12,123 nucleotides of DNA. Source: Wolbachia sp. Lineage in GTDB: Bacteria > Pseudomonadota > Alphaproteobacteria > Rickettsiales > Anaplasmataceae. The stretch is from the NCBI GenBank assembly GCA_028803175.1, contig JARBCG010000009.1, forward strand, positions 1-12,123, read 5' to 3'. Below, in pieces: positions 1 through 12,123 of the stretch. A program made the translations under genes and the position numbers. A model generated the notes under the pieces. That model was not told the DNA's origin. It searched no databases and saw only the letters and a list, made by a program, of their open reading frames with translations. The number at the start of each line of letters is the position of its first letter. Position 1 is the first letter of the stretch.

Positions 1-89
1 CAATAGCAATGGATAAAGGATTGCGTTTTGCAATAAGAGAAGGTGGCAGAACTGTTGGTTCTGGTGTCGTTTCTGAGATTTTGGAGTAA
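1..89 (+). CDS. tuf: Elongation factor Tu, C-terminal end (partial)
   Basis: The frame starting at base 3 reads about 28 residues and ends at TAA 87-89. It contains the segment FAIREGGRTVGSGVV and ends in SEILE, which is the conserved last beta strand of domain 3 of EF-Tu. EF-Tu carries aminoacyl-tRNA to the ribosomal A site as a GTP complex in the cytoplasm. The GTPase domain and the rest of the protein lie upstream of the window. The tRNA-Trp gene begins 15 bases after the stop, and tuf followed by trnW and secE is a widespread bacterial order. The identification is secure for such a short piece because this C-terminus is very conserved. Whether the genome has a second tuf copy cannot be seen here. 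Confidence 0.95.
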   Translation, partial: IAMDKGLRFAIREGGRTVGSGVVSEILE

Positions 90-104
90 ATGGAGTTAAG
101 CTAT

Positions 105-177
105 AGGAGTGTAGCTCAATTGGTAGAGCGCTGGTCTCCAAAACCAGAGGTTGTGGGTTCAATTCCTATCGCTCCTG
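105..177 (+). tRNA. trnW: tRNA-Trp (anticodon CCA)
   Basis: The 73-base cloverleaf folds fully. The acceptor stem AGGAGTG (105-111) pairs with CGCTCCT (170-176), with one G-U pair, and the discriminator base is G177. The D arm has GCTC/GAGC stems. The anticodon stem CTGGT/ACCAG (131-135, 143-147) encloses the loop CTCCAAA, with anticodon CCA at 138-140. The T stem GTGGG/CCTAT encloses TTCAATT. The anticodon reads UGG, hence tryptophan. The 3' CCA is not encoded, so it must be added by the CCA-adding enzyme. The gene lies between tuf (15 bases upstream) and secE (19 bases downstream) with no evident promoter or terminator of its own. It is probably excised from the mRNA by RNase P and 3' processing nucleases. 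Confidence 0.97.
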
Positions 178-196
178 CATTAATATTGTGGTAAAA

Positions 197-397
197 ATGT
201 TAAAGATTTTACATAGTTTTTTTTGTGATATAAAACAAGAAATAAGAAAAATTACCTGGGTGAAAAAACAGGAAATATTGTCATCCTTATTTGTTGTGGT
301 GGTTGTTATATTGTGCTTTTCGATTTTCTTTTGTTTTATAGATTTTATATCTCTTTGCATAATTAAGGTTTTATTTGGAATTATTTATGGCATATGA
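197..397 (+). CDS. secE: Preprotein translocase subunit SecE
   Basis: This 66-residue protein matches the small, single-span SecE type. SecE clamps and stabilises SecY in the inner-membrane SecYEG channel. The amphipathic segment DIKQEIRKITWVKKQEIL (about residues 11-28) corresponds to the conserved family motif in which Arg-Lys, Trp and a later Glu are kept. The proline that usually follows the Trp is Val here. A strongly hydrophobic stretch rich in Val, Ile and Phe (about 31-50) is the membrane helix. The ATG at 197 is preferred. An in-frame GTG at 188 would add three residues and has no better ribosome site. Neither start has a strong Shine-Dalgarno. The position between trnW and nusG is the normal one for secE and supports the call, since the protein is short and poorly conserved. 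Its end overlaps the nusG start by 11 bases. Confidence 0.9.
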   Translation: MLKILHSFFCDIKQEIRKITWVKKQEILSSLFVVVVVILCFSIFFCFIDFISLCIIKVLFGIIYGI

Positions 398-1223
398 ATA
401 TAAGTGGTATATCATTGAAGTTAATTATGGTTATGAGCGTAATATACACAAATTAATAAGTGATGTTTCTTATTTTAAGGATGTTTTCATTCCTTATAAA
501 ACAGTGTATAATTTAAAGTCTGGTATAGACAAGTTATCTGAAGTGTATATATGTATGCATCTGTGTGATGAAAGCAAAAATATTTTAAGAGGAGTGTCTG
601 GTTTTTGCAAGGATGAACCTGGTAATTTTGAGGTAATCTCGGATGATGAGATAGATTTAAAACGCAAGGAATTTAGTAAGTATAGATGGTATGTTCTTAG
701 AGTTGCTTCCAATTATGAAGAGAAGGTTCGTCAGCACATATTAGAAAGTTCTATGAGATTGGGTGTTAATGATTACTTTAGGGAAGTTTTTATTCCATAT
801 GAAGAGCTAAATGGGGTAGGGTTAAAATTTAAAAAAGTCGCTACGCGGAGAAAATGTTTTCCTGGTTACGTTTTTCTGTACGTGAGTTTGTGTGATGAGG
901 TGTTGAATTTTATCAATGGTATACCAAAGTCTCTTAAGGTTTATGGTTTTTTAAAGGATGGTAATATTCCAAAAGTAATTCAAGACAATGAGATTAATTC
1001 AATGTGTAATGCGCTTTATAATGCTCAAGAGAACAAAAGGCTGAATTATGGTTATGAAAAAGGCGAAAAAGTAAAAATTAATGATGGTCCTTTTCAAAGT
1101 TTTATTGGTACAGTAGATACAATAAATGATGGAGAAAAAGATATTGTTGTGGAAGTGTCAATTTTGGGTCAGTCTACAAAAATAAAATTTGATTTAACTC
1201 AAGTAGAAAAGATAGAGGATTAA
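387..1223 (+). CDS. nusG: Transcription termination/antitermination factor NusG with duplicated NGN domain
   Basis: NusG binds the RNA polymerase clamp, suppresses pausing and links polymerase to Rho or to the ribosome. The 278-residue protein is about 100 residues longer than typical NusG (roughly 180). Residues about 99-207 form a full NGN domain, with the start RWYVLRV, EVFIPYEE at 133-140 and the hallmark RRKCFPGYVF at 154-163. Residues about 222-275 form the C-terminal KOW domain. Residues about 6-90 look like a second, degenerate NGN copy: KWYII at 6-10, DVFIPY at 32-37, LCDE at 59-62 and ISDDEI at 84-89 line up in order with RWYVL, EVFIPY, LCDE and IQDNEI of the second domain, but the RK-FPGY loop is missing. 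ATG 387 has GGA seven bases upstream. An in-frame TTG at 375, six bases after TAAGG (364-368), is a possible start adding four residues. The gene overlaps secE by 11 bases. Confidence 0.93.
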   Translation: MAYEYKWYIIEVNYGYERNIHKLISDVSYFKDVFIPYKTVYNLKSGIDKLSEVYICMHLCDESKNILRGVSGFCKDEPGNFEVISDDEIDLKRKEFSKYRWYVLRVASNYEEKVRQHILESSMRLGVNDYFREVFIPYEELNGVGLKFKKVATRRKCFPGYVFLYVSLCDEVLNFINGIPKSLKVYGFLKDGNIPKVIQDNEINSMCNALYNAQENKRLNYGYEKGEKVKINDGPFQSFIGTVDTINDGEKDIVVEVSILGQSTKIKFDLTQVEKIED

Positions 1224-1227
1224 TTAT

Positions 1228-1668
1228 ATGAGTACTGTTGTTTCTAAGATTAACTTATTAATGGAAGCTGGTAAGGCAGTTCCTGGACCGAAAATTGCTT
1301 CAGTTCTTGGTCCGCGTGGTATACCTGTTCCTAAGTTTTGTGAAGCTTTTAATAAATTTACTAGTTCTGCTAATACTAATTATAAAGTAGGTGATGTGGT
1401 GACTGTGCGAATTTCTATAAAAGATGATCGCTCTCATGATTTTACTGTTAGCGGTCCACTCGTTACTTACTTGCTTAAGCAGGAAGCTAAATTAAGTAAA
1501 GGTTCTAGTAGTCCAGGTAAAGAATTGGTAGCTAAGTTGCCTATGTCTGCTATAATCAAGGTAGCAAGGTATAAAATGGCTGATATGGGAGTAGGTAATG
1601 AAGATTCAGCAGTAAAAATGATTATAGGTACTGCTAGATCTATGGGTATAGAAGTTGTAGAAGGTTAA
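1228..1668 (+). CDS. rplK: 50S ribosomal protein L11
   Basis: L11 is 146 residues long, normal for the family. It binds the GTPase-associated region of 23S rRNA at the base of the L7/L12 stalk and takes part in factor binding and stringent signalling. The N-terminal domain carries FCEAFN (about 37-42), matching the family FCKAFN, and the C-terminal RNA-binding domain ends with [12 protein letters not shown], a very conserved L11 signature. The proline-rich helix is unusual: residues 19-31 read [13 protein letters not shown] where most bacteria have PSPPVGPALGQxG, so two usually invariant prolines are Lys22 and Ser25. The start is ATG 1228 with AGAGGA at 1214-1219, inside the end of nusG. Only four bases separate it from the nusG stop and one base from rplA, so the genes are surely co-transcribed. 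Confidence 0.97.
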   Translation: MSTVVSKINLLMEAGKAVPGPKIASVLGPRGIPVPKFCEAFNKFTSSANTNYKVGDVVTVRISIKDDRSHDFTVSGPLVTYLLKQEAKLSKGSSSPGKELVAKLPMSAIIKVARYKMADMGVGNEDSAVKMIIGTARSMGIEVVEG

Positions 1669-1669
1669 T

Positions 1670-2338
1670 ATGGTTGTGAATGTACATAATAATGAAGCTT
1701 ATAGTCCTAAGGAATGTTTAGAAAAGGTTATTGGGTCTGCTTCAGCGAAATTTAATGAATCAATTGATGTTGTAGTTAATTTAGGTGTGGATTCGCGTAA
1801 ATCTGAAGAGCAAGTGCGTGGTACAGTGGTTTTACCTAAAGGTATTGGGAAAGATATCAAAGTAATTGTTTTTGTTCAGGATAAGTACTTATTAGAAGCC
1901 AAAAAAGCAGGTGCTGATATTGCAGGAGGAGTAGATTTAGTTGAAGAGATAAAAAATGGTAAAAAGCTGGATGTTGATTGGTGTATAACAACCCCTGACT
2001 TTATGGCTAAGGTTGCTCCAATTGCGAAAATATTAGGTTCTAAAGGGTTGATGCCTAATCCTAAATTTGGCAGTGTAACTTCTAATGTTGCAGAAACTAT
2101 TGAAACTATTAAATCTGGTCAAGTGAAGTTTAGAACTGATAAAAATGGTATTGTTCATGGTAAGTTAGGGAATGTTAAATCTGGTATTGATGATTTGCTA
2201 GAGAATTTAAAAGCTTTTCTTAAAGTAATTAAAGATAGTAAACCTATCTCTGTAAAAGGAGTATATTTTAAAAGTATTTTTTTGAACTCAACTATGGGTA
2301 AGGCTTATAAAATAAGCAAAGTGGAAGATATAGTTTAG
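1670..2338 (+). CDS. rplA: 50S ribosomal protein L1
   Basis: L1 is 222 residues long, about 12 shorter than the E. coli protein at the N-terminus. It forms the mobile L1 stalk at the ribosomal E site and helps release deacylated tRNA. Visible family features are [22 protein letters not shown] (about 30-51), LPKGIGK, the signature region [14 protein letters not shown] with the invariant MPNP, and [18 protein letters not shown], the RNA-contacting conserved segment, followed by a C-terminal STMGKAYKI. The start ATG 1670 lies one base after the rplK stop, with GAAGG at 1660-1664. In many bacteria L1 represses its own operon by binding a leader before rplK. There is no room for such a leader here. 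Confidence 0.97.
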   Translation: MVVNVHNNEAYSPKECLEKVIGSASAKFNESIDVVVNLGVDSRKSEEQVRGTVVLPKGIGKDIKVIVFVQDKYLLEAKKAGADIAGGVDLVEEIKNGKKLDVDWCITTPDFMAKVAPIAKILGSKGLMPNPKFGSVTSNVAETIETIKSGQVKFRTDKNGIVHGKLGNVKSGIDDLLENLKAFLKVIKDSKPISVKGVYFKSIFLNSTMGKAYKISKVEDIV

Positions 2339-2342
2339 GGAG
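2337..2342 (+). promoter_or_regulatory. Shine-Dalgarno supporting the GTG start of rplJ
   Basis: AGGGAG overlaps the rplA TAG stop and sits seven bases before GTG 2350. No ATG lies nearby in the rplJ frame, and another GTG at 2345 is out of frame. This site therefore decides the start and suggests translational coupling between rplA and rplJ. Confidence 0.75.
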
Positions 2343-2349
2343 TAGTGCA

Positions 2350-3293
<944 letters not shown>

Positions 3294-3345
3294 CACATTT
3301 GTATTTAATGTATTAATCCTATATTGATGTAGCTCTTTTGGTTAG

Positions 3346-11886
<8,541 letters not shown>

Positions 11887-12123
11887 GTGTAAGGGTGTAG
11901 ATAGATTCCAGCGTTACGCGCTGGAGTTATGCCAAAAAATGTATGCAGCCAGTGGCCATGTGGTATTTATTGTCTCAGTGTTTTTTCACATAAATGTACA
12001 AACATTAGGTCTCTTACATAAATATATTAAATGCTGCAGTATACTAAAAGTTGGATGGTAGGAGTAATGAGATTTGAAAAAACAAGCAGATTAGAAGAAA
12101 GGTTCGTCGGTTAACATGGGGTA
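11887..12123. other. Intergenic stretch after rpoBC without a convincing gene
   Basis: The 237 bases to the window end are AT-rich and hold no frame that I recognise. They contain one GC-rich palindrome (11907-11925), a T6 run at 11981-11986 without a clear preceding hairpin, and a 27-codon + strand frame at 12031-12114 (ATG to TAA) with no ribosome site at its first ATG. That frame has internal ATGs at 12055 and 12067, the latter only two bases after GGAG. On the - strand a frame is open from the window edge to a stop at 12043-12045. TATACT at 12040-12045 resembles a -10 box but has no well-spaced -35. The next gene, if on either strand, begins or ends beyond the window. Confidence 0.6.
11907..11925. 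repeat. GC-rich palindrome (CCAGCG/CGCTGG hairpin)
   Basis: TCCAGCG (11907-11913) and CGCTGGA (11919-11925) form a perfect 7-base-pair stem around the loop TTACG, extendable by a G-U and an A-T pair to 9. It begins 21 bases after the rpoBC stop. No T tract follows on either strand, so it is not a canonical intrinsic terminator, though it could stabilise the mRNA 3' end. The core resembles short palindromic repeats common in Wolbachia intergenic regions (recalled, not searched). On that reading it would be a degenerate copy. Confidence 0.6.

Noticed and set aside
166..360. 64-codon - strand frame over tRNA-Trp and secE
   Set aside because: It runs antisense to the tRNA and secE and has low-complexity Thr/Ile/Lys content, so it is a shadow of the + strand gene.
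11981..11986. T6 run as part of an intrinsic terminator for rpoBC
   Set aside because: No GC-rich hairpin lies directly before it. The palindrome at 11907-11925 is about 55 bases upstream, too far away.
12014..12045. Promoter with TATACT (12040-12045) for a downstream gene
   Set aside because: The -10 is good, but the nearest -35-like TTACAT is about 20 bases away and poor. No recognised gene follows within the window.

Overview
This AT-rich window is a compact translation/transcription gene cluster. It comes from an intracellular alphaproteobacterium, almost certainly Wolbachia (Anaplasmataceae, Rickettsiales). The main evidence is a single uninterrupted rpoB-rpoC fusion of about 2,841 residues, a known Wolbachia trait, together with Rickettsiales-like protein sequences, low GC and a GC-rich CCAGCG/CGCTGG palindrome of the kind scattered through Wolbachia intergenic DNA. 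Helicobacter also fuses rpoBC but normally has rpmG between tuf and the tRNA, and that gene is absent here. The strain cannot be decided from the sequence alone.

Layout, all on the + strand: the last codons of tuf (EF-Tu), tRNA-Trp(CCA), secE, nusG, rplK (L11), rplA (L1), rplJ (L10), rplL (L7/L12), the rpoBC fusion, and about 240 bases without a convincing gene. From tuf through rplL the gaps are 1 to 26 bases, or there is an overlap (secE/nusG). The only larger spacer inside the cluster is the 67 bases before rpoBC. No convincing promoter is visible inside the cluster, so one long polycistronic transcript is likely, with tRNA-Trp cut out of it. The genes supply an elongation factor, the Trp adaptor, a Sec translocon subunit, a transcription elongation factor, the L11/L1 and L10/L12 stalk proteins of the large ribosomal subunit, and both large RNA polymerase subunits.

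The most notable points are: (1) a 278-residue NusG with two tandem NGN domains, the first of which lacks the usual basic/FPGY loop; (2) the rpoBC fusion with no internal start codon at the junction; (3) an acidic insertion of about 69 residues in the C-terminal third of the beta moiety; (4) an L11 whose usually invariant proline-rich segment is changed; (5) no room for the classical L1 and L10 autoregulatory leaders; (6) a palindrome and short reading-frame remnants after rpoBC.
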